Assembly (NCBI GenBank): GCA_019137255.1 | Contig: WPDH01000004.1 | Location: 744,001-808,000, forward strand | DNA: 64,000 nt | Direction: 5' to 3' | Origin: Corinectria fuckeliana | Lineage: Eukaryota > Ascomycota > Sordariomycetes > Hypocreales > Nectriaceae | Shown: positions 1 to 10,180 of the stretch, in pieces | Position numbering within the stretch: the stretch's first letter is position 1 | Layout: each line of letters opens with the position of its first letter | Notes under the pieces: generated by a model | Database searches by the model: none | What the model saw: only the letters and a program-made list of their open reading frames with translations | Told to the model about the DNA's origin: nothing | Made by a program: the position numbers and the translations under genes

Positions 1-363
1 GGCAGCTGGGTGACTCCATCCTTGGTCCTCGTTGCGCGAAGGTCGTCGCGATTATGTCGCTTGGGTACGGGTGCCATGGTTCGCGCCTCCGAAAGTATTT
101 TCTTGTGTCGTACACCAGGTGGGAACTGGGAAGCAACTTAGCAGGGCCTTTGTGGGCTGGCTTGGTGTTTTGAGCTCGTCCGCATGGGGTAGGCGGTGAG
201 TCAGGATCCTTGCCAAACAACGGGTCAGCCATGCGCCCAGATATTAGGGTGGCAGCTTGGACTCCTGGGACCGCGGATGCCCGTGATTGCAGCAACGACA
301 GCCAAAATCAGGCTCGTGCGATATAGTCATCCTTCTCCTAAATACATCGCCACTGCATTCGCC

Positions 364-708
364 ATGTCTCGGTCGCCCCAGGGCTCGTCGTGGGACCTGC
401 TCGGTTCCTTGATGACCGAGTACTCCTTCGTCGTTAACTGCATCTCCCTCGTCTGTGTAAGTGTCCCTCCCCGCTCCCTCAGTACTAGCCTCCCGGACCA
501 GCTACTGACCTCCGGATAGCTCGGTCTCGGCTTGATGTTTTTGGTTCCGCTCAGCATCCTCATCATCATGGACCTCTTCCTATGGGTGTGGCGCATGTTC
601 AGGTCCCCAACCCCGTCTCCCGATCCGAAGCCGCCCGTTCTCACTGCGGTCGACCCGGAGCCCTCCGCCATAGCTACAGGGCTGGACGCATCCACTCTTC
701 GCTTATAG
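364..708 (+). CDS. small single-pass membrane protein, 93 aa, two exons
   Basis: I model exons 364-456 and 520-708, joined by a 63-nt GT-AG intron with a CTGAC branch-like site; the frame closes at a TAG. The product has a short hydrophilic N-terminus, then one long hydrophobic segment at about residues 21-51 that contains LGLGLMFLVPLSILIIMDLF, then a Pro-rich tail (SPTPSPDPKPP). This suggests a single-pass or tail-anchored membrane protein. I recognise no family. The gene converges on homoserine dehydrogenase, with the two stop codons 94 bp apart. The ATG has a good context (gccATGt). An additional upstream exon cannot be excluded. The call rests on the clean splice closure and the membrane segment, so confidence is moderate. 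Confidence 0.5.
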
Positions 709-802
709 CACCATCACCGCACGGCACGACCGATGGAACAACACCAGGAACATTTTACTTTTGTAGCGTTTTTTTATTTCTTATTGTATCATATCCGACT
801 TT

Positions 803-1963
803 TTACGCAATCTGTCCGAGAACCTTGATCAAGTCTCCCGTCACGCCCATCGCAGTCACGTCGCCGCCAGCGCCAGCACCCTGGATGATCAGGGGGTTGC
901 TTCCATACCTCTCGGTGTAGAAGCTAATGATGTTGTCACTACCCTTGAGTGCAGCAATGGGGTGCGAGCGGTCGAACTGCTCGAGGCCGACCTTGACCTG
1001 CTTGCTGGCAGTGTCAATGCTTCCGACGAATCGGACAACCTTGCCAGCCTTCTCGGCCGCAGCCTTGGTCTCCTCCATCTGCTGGTCAAAGGCGGGCAGC
1101 TTCTCGAGGAACTCATCGCCGCTGGTGCAAGACTCGAGCTCCTTGGGAATCAAGCTCTGGACGGGGAACGCAGTGGGGGACTCGACGGGCAAGCCAGCTA
1201 AACGAGCGAGGATGGTCAACTTCCGGGCAACATCGAGACCGTTGAGGTCATCTCGAGGATCGGGCTCGGTGTAGCCGAGTGACTTGGCCTTCTTGACCTC
1301 ATCAGACCACTTGCCGCCTTGGCCCTCGGTGGGCGCAAAGGAGTTGAAGAGGAAGGACATGGTGCCACTGAAGACACCCTCGATCTTAGTGACCTTGTCA
1401 CCGGTCTCAACCAGGTCCTTCAGGGTGGAGATGACTGGGAGACCGGCACCGACGGACGACTCGTGGTAGACACAAGCACCTGAAGACTCGGCGGCCGAGA
1501 AAATATCCTGCCACAGCTTGTAGGAGCCCGAGAAGGCCTTCTTGTTGGGGGTGACGATGCTGATACCTCGGCTCAGAGCAAGAGGATACAGCTCTGCGAC
1601 GTCCTGGGAGCTCGTGTTGTCGACCAGGACGGCCTTGGCTGGGGCCGCAGCGAGGAAGTCGACAACCTTGGCAAGGGCAAGGGGAGTCTTGGACGAGGCG
1701 GCGAGGGTGTCTGTGACATTTTCCAGGCTGACAGCAGAGTAGTCGTCGTTGTACACAGCCTTGCGGCTGGTAGCAATGTAGGCCAGTGTCAACTTGGAGG
1801 AGGGCTTTCGAGCAGCGAGGGACTGAAGCTGGTTGATGAAGGACTTGCCGACACCACCGGCGCCTATGGTTGCATCAATCGTTAGTGTTTTGATGGGTAG
1901 CGCGAATCAGATAGAGAGCCAATTACCTATAATGGCGATGAAAACCTGCTTAGGGGCGGACAT
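803..1963 (-). CDS. HOM6: homoserine dehydrogenase, 365 aa, two exons
   Basis: It reduces aspartate-semialdehyde to homoserine with NAD(P)H, the branch step of the aspartate pathway to threonine and methionine in the cytosol. Exon 1 is 1963-1927 and exon 2 is 1863-803, joined by a 63-nt intron that splits the dinucleotide-binding motif GAGGVGKSF (residues 13-21). Further family marks are GTMSFLFN near residue 179, the substrate-binding stretch TEPDPRDDLNG near 210 with the following lysine (VARK), and a C-terminal GAGAGGDVTAMG loop. Length matches yeast Hom6 (359 aa). It is a monofunctional fungal form without an aspartokinase domain. A likely 5'UTR intron (about 2093-1977, GTAAGT to TTTGCAG) precedes the start. 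The shared upstream region with the next gene contains TGACTC at 2404-2409, one base short of a full GCN4/CPC1 site, compatible with general amino acid control. Confidence 0.95.
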
Positions 1964-2449
1964 GACTGTTGTGGTACTGCAAATTTGTCCGAGAGTTTTT
2001 GATGCTTGATGAGCAAACTTGAGTTCCGGTCGCGGATGGCGGGGCAATGAGACGGGAAATTCAAGCACGCCAGTGAACCCCGCGGTGACTTACCCTGTAG
2101 AGGGGCGTTGAAGAGCCAATAACCTACAAGAGAATGAGGAAATCCACCTGGACAGGATGCAATGGCCAGTATGGCATGTTAATTAGGCAGTAGGTGTTTA
2201 GGGGTTGGATATGATAGCCAGTCTCTGGGAGGCTGAGATACCTTGGTGGAATTGTGGGTTGGGTCAAAGTGAAAGCAGCACAGAGCTTGATGTTGTTGAC
2301 TGCCTCAGGCTGATCCGATCCGTGACCATCTCGCTCAAACGACACCAAGTCATGAACTCAACCCGTCAACAAAACACTGTATTTGGGCATCCGACCCCAA
2401 CAGTGACTCGCGACGAGCCCGCAAACGACAGTAGAAAGCGACAAGCAAG
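1964..2449. promoter_or_regulatory. divergent promoter between HOM6 and the CCDC174-like gene
   Basis: This 486-bp head-to-head spacer serves both genes. It holds a candidate HOM6 5'UTR intron (donor GTAAGT at 2093-2088 on the minus strand, acceptor at 1977) and a TGACTC core at 2404-2409 that resembles a CPC1/GCN4 site lacking the final A. I see no coding region in it. Confidence 0.5.
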
Positions 2450-3427
2450 ATGCCACAGGACCCTAACCTCTACGGCCAACGGGCGCCCAAGAAACAGAAA
2501 CGAGATGCGACGTTGTCTAGCTCATCCCTAGATTTCACCGCTCAACTGACATCACTCATGTCAAACGCCTCGTCAGGCACGACGTCAGCAAGCCGAACGC
2601 GCCCATCCAAGGAGCGCAAGGAAGACTTTGTCAAGGGTAGCAAACAAAAGCGAGGCAAAGAACCTAGTGATGGACATCGGAAGCTCCAGATCAAGGACGT
2701 GGCTGGGACCGAAGAAGAGGCGCAAGAGTTGGCACGGGCAAGGCGCAGGATGGAGGAGAAGGCACGAGTTTATGCAGCTATGAAAAGGGGAGACTACGTG
2801 CCCAAGGAGAACGAGGCCGCGCCCCTGATTGATTTTGACCGGAAATGGGCTGAGGAAGTTGAGGAGGGAAGGGGGAATCACTCTACCAGCAGCGACGACG
2901 ATGACGACGACGGTAGCAACGAAATTGTCGAGTACGAGGACGAATTCGGGCGCGTGCGGCAAGTCACCAAAGCAGAGAAGGAGAGGCTGGAACGAAGAGC
3001 ACGGCGAGGCCTGCTGGGAGCCGAGGAGCTTGAGCGCATGTCGGCGCGTCCAAACGCACCGAGCAATCTGATTTTCGGAGACGCAGTGCAGGCGATGGCC
3101 TTCAACCCCGAGGACCCAGAGAAGATGGAGGAGCTGGCACGCAAGCGAGACCGCAGCGCAACACCACCGCCAGCGCAGCACTACGACGCGAACCACGAGA
3201 TCCGCACCAAGGGCACGGGATTCTACCAGTTCAGCAAGGACGAGGAGACACGGACAGCGGAAATGGCATCCCTGGAGGAAGAGCGGCTGCGGACGGAGGA
3301 GCAACGCCGGACTCGCGAGGACCAGAAGGAGGCGCGGCGGCAGGAAATTGAGCGGCGGAGACAGGACATGGCGGCGCGGCGGGCAAAGCGGCAGGCGGAC
3401 ACGTTCCTGGACGGCCTGGGGGGCTGA
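2450..3427 (+). CDS. CCDC174-like coiled-coil protein, 325 aa, single exon
   Basis: This intronless ORF encodes a very charged, mostly helical protein. It starts MPQDPNLYGQRAPKK, carries an acidic Asp run near residue 145 (SSDDDDDDG), then the hallmark YEDEFGRVR segment of the CCDC174/DUF4078 family, followed by long Arg/Glu-rich coiled coil to the C-terminus (RRQEIERRRQDMAARR). Known members are nuclear proteins linked to the exon-junction/spliceosome machinery, so a role in mRNA processing is inferred from the family only. The start is the first ATG of the frame after the divergent promoter. The lack of introns is normal for this family. Confidence 0.75.
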   Translation: MPQDPNLYGQRAPKKQKRDATLSSSSLDFTAQLTSLMSNASSGTTSASRTRPSKERKEDFVKGSKQKRGKEPSDGHRKLQIKDVAGTEEEAQELARARRRMEEKARVYAAMKRGDYVPKENEAAPLIDFDRKWAEEVEEGRGNHSTSSDDDDDDGSNEIVEYEDEFGRVRQVTKAEKERLERRARRGLLGAEELERMSARPNAPSNLIFGDAVQAMAFNPEDPEKMEELARKRDRSATPPPAQHYDANHEIRTKGTGFYQFSKDEETRTAEMASLEEERLRTEEQRRTREDQKEARRQEIERRRQDMAARRAKRQADTFLDGLGG

Positions 3428-4907
3428 CGACGACTTTGGGTTGGGGTGGACGAAGGCACAAGAGACACGGTGAGGACGGCGAGGACAGGATCCAATGGCC
3501 GAGCAGGGGGCAGGATGGTGGGAAAAAGTAAGACGAGGTAATTAACGCCGCGAGGTGGCTCCGAGGATCCTACGAAGCCTTGCCTTTGGAGGACGGCCCT
3601 GTTAAAGTCGACGGTCGCATGAAGGCCGTTGGTATACTTTGGATTGGACTATATCGTCCGTACCGCCGTTCCTAAATTAATATGGTGTTGGACAAATTCA
3701 CCTTCCCTGGCAAAGTACTAGGGACGGAATTGACAAGCGAGAAAGGCCCCCGTTTTCAAGCTACAGATATTAGCGTTGGCTTCAGTTGAGGATCAAGCTG
3801 GCTTTCGCGTTTCCACACCTCCATCTTGCCTTGCATCAGGGACTCGTCTTTGCTGTTAGCTTCCACCGTGCGGAAGGCTAACGCTAATGTTGCTACTCCT
3901 GTCCATGCAAAATATTTGTCTTGGCTTGCTTGAGCAGTTTGTGATTGACGCGACAATTACATCTACAAAGTACCCGCACTCAGATAAAGAGACAAGCACA
4001 TGACAACGTGCAGCGTTTGACTGGGTGCTGACGAGCATTTCCGCTGCCAATGACTCTCTTGCTATGCCGCAAGGTGCTCACATGGACAAGGGGCTACATA
4101 GTAAGTAAGCATAACCGAGAAACACAAAGGTTTTCTAAACACAGTGTGGTGCTGAACGCAAATGGCCACTGTGTCTGAGATAAGGAGCCTTTCAAGAGAC
4201 AAACAAAATTGGAGAATAGCAACGACGACTCTTACCTAGGGCTGGCTGTCGGCCCGGAATGGCGGGATGGATAACGTGAAACCACCAGAGGGGGCGCAGG
4301 GCGCAAATACAAGCAGGCGGACAGGAAGGCAGAGCGTAGCACAGCAATTGTGATCCATGGGTGCATGCGGCTACTGCAGAGCATTCGTCGTCTGCTGCCT
4401 TCATCGCCTTCATCAGCTGGAATAAATGCTGAGCAGCGACTGGCTGTTCTTGCTATTGGGGGGGATGGGAGGGATATAGAGCAATTGGTCATCAGGACAT
4501 TGGTCCGTTGCCTTGCCGCAACCCTGAGTCTCCTCTGCCACTCTGTGTTCTGAGAAACCGCAGCATCAATTCCATTGGATTAGGGCTGCGGCGCAGGCGG
4601 GCTGGGGGTTGCTTTCAGTGGAGGCTTGTTTGGGGGCTTACTTCGTAAAGGATTGGGGGAACTTGGGAGCTAGAGACGAGCCACAGGGCCTTTTGGTAGG
4701 GTCGCCGAAGCTAAGAAGCACCCAGCCAGCGTCCCACGGTCCCACTCCCACTGAGGACTGAGCAACTTGGCAAGGTTGATCAACCTCTAGCTTACGAGTT
4801 GGTTGGAAGGGCGCACAGGACGCAAGGCAGGGCGCCGTCTCAGCGCTGGGGGTAATGGTTGCGCCCGGCAGGACCGGCCTGGCCCAAACGGGTTGGCGCA
4901 GTGAGTG
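3428..4907. other. intergenic region upstream of cpc1, no gene seen
   Basis: About 1.5 kb between the CCDC174-like stop and the cpc1 promoter element. Short frames here have no recognisable products, and I find no repeat or RNA gene. It probably holds the 3'UTR of the upstream gene and distal cpc1 promoter sequence. Confidence 0.4.
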
Positions 4908-4914
4908 TGACTCA
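4908..4914 (+). promoter_or_regulatory. CPC1/GCN4 binding site TGACTCA
   Basis: A perfect match to the palindromic GCN4/CPC1 recognition element (TGASTCA), 400 bp before the first leader uORF of cpc1. Autoregulation through such elements is established for cpc-1 and cpcA; its use here is inferred from position. Confidence 0.7.
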
Positions 4915-5307
4915 TCGGCGGACCCAGGTTGCTAGGCATGTCTCTCCGGAAGGGCGTGGCAGTACAACTCGTATCTAGGGTACCTGTAGTCGCGTTTGCA
5001 GCACTAACAGTTGGCTGCTCCGTCTGGGGCGAAATCCCGTTAGTGCTCTCGCATTCCCCCGCGTCTCCAACGCTCTGCAGGATACTTACCCTCTGGCTCT
5101 GTTGCTGTAGTACAGCCCGCATACGCAGCCCGCAGCCCTCGTGCCCCGGCCGCCGACTTTGCTGCCTGAGAAATACAAAATCTCCCCGTTTTCCAGTCCA
5201 CAACTTTTTTTCCTCCTTCTCAACCCAACTTTCCCCCTCCCCAGCTTCCAAAATACTATCCACACATATCAGCCAGAAGTTGTTCCACGCCTCAGGCGAT
5301 CACCAAG

Positions 5308-5316
5308 ATGTTTTAA
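5308..5316 (+). promoter_or_regulatory. cpc1 leader uORF a (Met-Phe-stop)
   Basis: A minimal upstream ORF, ATG TTT TAA, in the context accaagATG, inside the C-rich leader of cpc1. A very short first uORF that permits re-initiation is the classic first element of GCN4-type translational control. Its identity as a translated uORF is inferred from position; the transcription start is not known. Confidence 0.55.
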
Positions 5317-5373
5317 TCAACTCTCCCCCCAGAGCTCCCCCCCCCTCCGTCATCATTCCGTCTCAGGACATTC

Positions 5374-5427
5374 ATGATTACCTCCCCACTCAACCCCCCC
5401 GTTCAGCTCACCTTCCGGTCGACCTGA
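5374..5427 (+). promoter_or_regulatory. cpc1 leader uORF b (17 codons plus stop)
   Basis: The second ATG of the leader starts a 17-aa frame (MITSPLNPPVQLTFRST). Its start context (ttcATGa) is weaker than those of the flanking uORFs, so leaky scanning past it is likely. It may be the counterpart of the short first uORF described for cpc-1, or incidental. Confidence 0.4.
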
Positions 5428-5527
5428 ACTTCAGCCCTGCTCTGCATAGCTTCAGCTCCAGTCCCCTCACAACCGCCAACATTTCAGGCCAAGACTTCCC
5501 AGTCTTCACCACGGATCCCCAGTCAAC

Positions 5528-5650
5528 ATGGCTTCCCTCCACGAATCCCAGCCTGCCGGCACCACCCGCGCGTCAGCAACTCCAGAGTCCCGAATCCCAA
5601 CAGCAGGACTTTGTCTTGTTCGACCAGCCTCAGCCTCGTCAGCACCCTAA
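5528..5650 (+). promoter_or_regulatory. cpc1 leader uORF c (41 codons including stop)
   Basis: ATG in a good context (caacATGG) opens a frame of 40 amino acids plus stop (begins MASLHESQPAGTTRA). As I recall, the inhibitory second uORF of Neurospora cpc-1 and Aspergillus cpcA is also 41 codons, so length and position both point to the conserved inhibitory uORF. It is out of frame with the main CDS and ends 286 nt before the main ATG, leaving room for starvation-dependent re-initiation. Confidence 0.65.
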
Positions 5651-5936
5651 TCGGTCTACCACATCGCTGCTATCACAGCGCCGTCACTCGTCTCATCAGC
5701 ACTATCGTCGCCAACAGCCAGCTTCCCCCGCTGTTCAGAATCAACGAGTAGCCCAATTACTTCAGGCCTTTGGTCAATCATCGCCGTCTACTACACACGT
5801 CAACCGCGTCCAGAACCAGTTCTACGCTTCATCGGCCCCCTCGTCGTCCGTCACCTTGAATCAGCAGTCTCGTCCTGCTAGACCTCCCGTACCCCTCTTT
5901 TCTCAGAGCGCCGGAAGCGTCCCACAAACCGCCAAG

Positions 5937-6692
5937 ATGATGAACGCCGCAGGTTTGTCTCCTTACCCATCAACTCCAAATTCTAATTGCTCACCATCAC
6001 CTTCAGACGTCGAACTCGAAGAGTTCACTGCCTTCGAGGGCGGGGCCAACACGGCCTTCTCCTCTCCTGCTGTTCCCACTGTCTTTGATTTCAACGGCAG
6101 TGCTTCCAGCTCTACTTCCAACTTGGGCACTGTGTCGCCCCAGGACTTGCTCCTACAAGATCCTTTCATGTCTGCTCCCAACTCGTCGGCTCTCACGGCC
6201 TTGACCTCTCCATCCATCTACAACGAGTCTCCTGAGTTCAATGATGGATATGATGTGTCACCGAACTTCGGGAACGCCGAGTTCGAGGGCGCTGGTGATC
6301 CTTGGTTCCCTCTGTTCCCCCAGGATACCACCACTGTTCCCGAACAGCCCAGTTTGGACAACTCGCCCGCCCAGCAATCGGATGATCTGGAGTCAGTGGG
6401 CCGTTCTTCGTCTGGGGGTCGTCGAAAGTCAGGCAACTCGCCTCCGACCTCCACCCGCCACTCGTCTGTTTCTGGCGTTGCAGCCCGCAAGCGAGACAAG
6501 CCGCTGCCTCCCATCATTGTGGAGGATCCCAGCGACACCATCGCCATGAAGCGTGCACGAAACACCTTGGCGGCGCGAAAGTCTCGTGAGCGAAAGGCTC
6601 AGCGCTTTGACGAATTGGAGGACAGGATTGCCAAGCTGGAAGCTGAGCGTGATCACTGGAAGAAGATCGCTCTTGCTCACTCTGGAGCATAA
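5937..6692 (+). CDS. cpc1: cross-pathway control bZIP activator CPC1 (GCN4 homologue), 251 aa
   Basis: This is the transcriptional activator of general amino acid control; it binds TGASTCA upstream of amino acid biosynthesis genes. The C-terminal bZIP (about residues 199-247) is unmistakable: a basic region with RARNTLAARKSRERKAQRF and a zipper with LEDRIAKLEAERDHW. The rest is an acidic, Ser/Pro-rich activation region (for example DPWFPLFPQD), and PLPPIIVEDP precedes the basic region. I start at the tandem ATGs at 5937/5940, the first in-frame starts after the 41-codon uORF; 251 aa is close to the 270 aa known for CPC-1. The same frame stays open back to 4929 and the Gln/Ser/Pro-rich sequence from about 5450 looks protein-like, so an N-terminal extension through an unseen spliced or non-AUG start is possible. 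Regulation: uORFs at 5308, 5374 and 5528, and TGACTCA at 4908. Confidence 0.9.
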   Translation: MMNAAGLSPYPSTPNSNCSPSPSDVELEEFTAFEGGANTAFSSPAVPTVFDFNGSASSSTSNLGTVSPQDLLLQDPFMSAPNSSALTALTSPSIYNESPEFNDGYDVSPNFGNAEFEGAGDPWFPLFPQDTTTVPEQPSLDNSPAQQSDDLESVGRSSSGGRRKSGNSPPTSTRHSSVSGVAARKRDKPLPPIIVEDPSDTIAMKRARNTLAARKSRERKAQRFDELEDRIAKLEAERDHWKKIALAHSGA

Positions 6693-7383
6693 AACCAAAA
6701 AAAGTGGAATTTCTCTCCTTTTCGCCTAGTTAATTGTGGGATCGCCGCGTGTTTATTTCGGCCCTAATGGATCTACTTCAATCGGAAGTACGGGCTTGTT
6801 TTATGTACTTGATTATCAATCAACCTTGTCATATTGTATCTCAAAGCCTCTCATTCCTTGAATGCCCTTGTCTCATAATTAGTCTTCAGACTCCGGTGTA
6901 TACTCGCCGAAGTATTTCCTGAGCGGTCTTGACTCAAACAGGAAGAACTGATGTACAGTTTGTAACACCTGCGAATCCATGACAGCAATCATTAAACGTT
7001 GGCTGTGTTCTCAGTAGGTTGTTTGTTTCCCTCACCCTGAAGTGCTTCATCGTCATAAATCCGTCGTAATGACCAGAACAAAAACCAGTAATGGAACTAT
7101 TCGTATGTATTGTGTTCCGGTTCGCCTGGCTCTAAAAGTGCACTTTGTAATATAAGTCACCTGTAATTGTTGACTGAAACTAGCTAGAATGCCAATAATA
7201 GACAACGATGTGATCCGTCTATGGTGGATTTCAGTTTCATTCAATGACAACCATGAAAATAGCACCGCATACTAGTTGGTATAGACTCAACTCAACGTAC
7301 ATATGTCCCCTTGATGCAGAACAGACTGTGCAACGAACGTGCGAAGTCACAATGCATACTCCTCGAACACAACCTTGCTACAA
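6693..7383. other. tail-to-tail intergenic region, no gene seen
   Basis: About 690 bp of relatively AT-rich DNA between the convergent cpc1 and OPT stop codons. It should contain both 3'UTRs and polyadenylation signals. I see no coding sequence or RNA gene. Confidence 0.4.
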
Positions 7384-10180
7384 CTAGTGAAAGTCCCCAA
7401 TGCGAGGCCCGAAATAGTCGCCATCCGCCACTGTCTTGAGAACACACGCCCCTGAGCCCTCGCAGCCGTCAAAGGGGGCTGTGTTGCCCCACCACGTAAC
7501 TTCGAGGTTGCTGTACTGCAGCGCGAAGAAGGTGACGAGGGCTGAGACGGCGATGCCCGCGGAAAAGGCGGCTGAGAGAACAAAGTTGTACTGTCGGGGG
7601 CGTGTTAGCGACGGAAACGACAAAACATGGAGGAGCGCGGGGGACTTGCCTTGGACCACAGACTGAGATAGCGGTTCTTGAGGAAGACCCAGGAGAACCA
7701 GCCAACGGGCACAGCAGGCCAGATGTAGGAGAAGTTGTAAGGCGCCCAGATGAGCCCGCCGTTGAAAATGACCACGGGGTGCGTGTTGCGGATGAGCTTG
7801 TTCCTCGGGTACTTCTTGCCGAGCCACCAGAAAATGACGACGACGACGACGCCCAGCGGGAAGCCAACCAGAGTCTGAACGTACTGGCCGCCGACACCCC
7901 ACATCTTCTTGGGGCCGACGGTGCCCCAGAGCACGGCGGCAGTGAAGAAGGTGTTGATGCCGGGGCAGAAGAACCGGAAGGGGGCGTCGTCGGTGCAGAC
8001 GCCGTCGAGGTGGACCTGGTACTGGACGATGGCGACGCAGACAAACGTCGAGACGACGGTCGGGACCATCTGCGCCCAGAAGGTGAAGCGCGGGGGGATC
8101 TTGAGGTAGTGCGCGAGCTTCAGGTCGTTGCTGAAGTTCAGGGCCTGGGCGCACGTCACGTAGCCGTATGTCTTGAAGAAGCACATGGCCAGCGCGTTGC
8201 CCTCGACCCAGGCGCCGCCGATGAACTCGGCCAGGACGTTGAGCGTCACCTCGACGCCCGTCATGGCGCGGATGATGCCGACGGGCACGACGAACACGAG
8301 GCACAGCGCGATGCCGTAGGGCACAACCGCAGGCGTGGTGTACGTCGGCCACTCCGCGATGCCCACGACGCCGAGGATGACGGCGAGGACCAGCACTATC
8401 AGGTACCACCACTCGGGGACTTCGCGGTACGACTTCATGAGCCGGTTGTGGACGTCGAGCACCTGGCCCGTCTCGACCTCGAGCTTCTTGGACGGGCGGA
8501 AACTGTTGACGAGATCGCGGAAGCCCATGCCGATTTCCTGGTGGTGGTAGAGGATGCCGTAGGTGATGGTGGAGGTGTACACGGCGAAGAAGAACATGTA
8601 GACCACGATGTTGCCGGCGGCGAGGAACGGAGGAGAGTAGGCCTCGTACTTCGCCGCATCGAAAATACCGCGCTCGTCTAGGATGGACGTCACGTTGTAC
8701 TGCGCTCCGAAATGATCGAAGACGTGGTTGGAGTTGACGGGCAGGTACGCGCTGTTGTACGCATTGCTGTAGAAGATGGCGATGACGACAAAGAAGGTGA
8801 TCAGCGAGCCGACGAAGAAGTTAAAGGTGCTGAAGAACGGCACCATCAACGGGTCAAGGAAGTAGATGAACACGTTCCAGTCCCACGTGGGGAACGGATT
8901 GAGGCCCATCCCTGAATAGCCTCCGGTGATGACAGACAGGTTGACGTTATCGGGGGCGATCCACGTCATCCAGCTGAACCAACTCAGGCCGTAGAAGAGG
9001 TAATTGGGCAGCCAGAAGTAGAAGAACATGGCCGTGAAGGCGATGGTGAAGAATTTGAGCCGCGACCACCGCCAAATCTTCTTGAGCGGACCCGGTACGG
9101 GGATGTTGCCCTCGCTGTGGAAGGCAGTGTTGAGGGCAATGGTTACGAGCGATGCGGGCCACACGCAATAGGACGGATACACGAGGAACCGGCGGCAGAT
9201 GCCGGCAAGACCGTAGCCGATGAAGTTGGTAGAGAGCGCGATGGTGATTTGGTAGCCGAAGTTGATGGCCCAGGACTGGTTGAAGTATGTCGGCAGATAC
9301 TGCATCCAGACGACGTAGTTGGTGTAAGGGACATCCTTTGAGATGCTCGCCATGATGGTAATAAGCATATGCTCCTTCTTGTTGAACGGCCCAGGGTTCA
9401 GACTGTGTCGGACGCCAAAGAGGGTGAATCCGGCATCAGGAAGCACCTTTTCGAACAGCTTGCCAACGGGATACGCGAGCAGCTGGGGGACATTGGACGT
9501 GACGTAGACACTCGGCTGGCGGATATCGAAGAACCCGTTGATGAACGAGATGAGGGCGGAGAAGAAGATGCCGATAATCCAGGCACGGATCGTCGAGCAC
9601 GGCATCGTGGGATCGTCGTGGTTGTCGACGACCGCGCGGACCTCTGCGTAGGGGGAGTTGTTGGTGATGAGGGCAGTTTCAATCTTCATCTCCTCGATGA
9701 TGTCTCCGTATTTCTCCGGGTTCTCGAAGATGGCCTCGTTTCCTGCGATTGGAACATTGTTAGATATTGCTGAAAGGGAATGGGAAGCCGGGCGCAGCTT
9801 GCCTATGAAGACCTCAATCTTTTCGATGATGGAGAGTGGGAAGTTGGGATCCCTCTTGTGGAGGGCGTAGACCTGGGTCATCATCTGCGAGAGATGCATT
9901 AGCAAGTCACGAGAGAGCAGCCGTGGAGAAGACTCTTACGGTGCGGACGTTCTCGAGTGAGAGGGTGGCAGCAATCTCCTTGGCCTCGAGCAAGTCATCT
10001 TCAGTGACTTTGAGGTCAGCTTGAACAGCTACCTCGGGTTCCATGGCGGCGTTGACGGTCCCGAGAGGCTACGAAGAGAGTGAGAATGGTGTTTACAACA
10101 TTGGATCGATCACGTACCTCTTTCTCCATGACGCCGCTGGCAGTTGCCAGGGCGTCGGACTTCTGGATAACCTCGGTCAT
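7384..10180 (-). CDS. OPT-family oligopeptide transporter, 857 aa, five exons with two GC-AG introns
   Basis: A plasma-membrane proton-coupled small-peptide transporter of the OPT family. Exons: 10180-10118, 10068-9940, 9884-9803, 9742-7650, 7590-7384; total 858 codons. Family marks are NNSPYAEVRAVVDNHDDP before the first membrane helix, SFINGFFDIRQPS, KDVPYTNYVVWMQYLPTYFNQ, many hydrophobic helices, and the closing SDDLKLAHYLKIPPR-type segment (here SNDLKLAHYLKIPPRFTFWA). Introns 3 (9802-9743, 60 nt) and 4 (7649-7591, 59 nt) begin with GCAAG, not GT. Intron 3 is in frame and stop-free and would add 20 residues if retained, but removing it restores FIGNEAIFENPEKY, as expected for the family. 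It lies upstream of a long gene-free promoter region. Substrate (peptide or glutathione) cannot be told from sequence. Confidence 0.92.

Noticed and set aside
2585..3304. 239-aa minus-strand frame over the CCDC174-like gene
   Set aside because: Complement of Lys/Glu-rich coiled-coil codons gives Leu/Phe/Val-rich sequence that imitates a membrane protein.
7602..8681. Long plus-strand frame (359 aa) opposite the OPT transporter
   Set aside because: It is rich in Asp/Glu/Val/Arg/His, the typical complement of a membrane-protein frame, and lies antisense to clearly coding OPT sequence.
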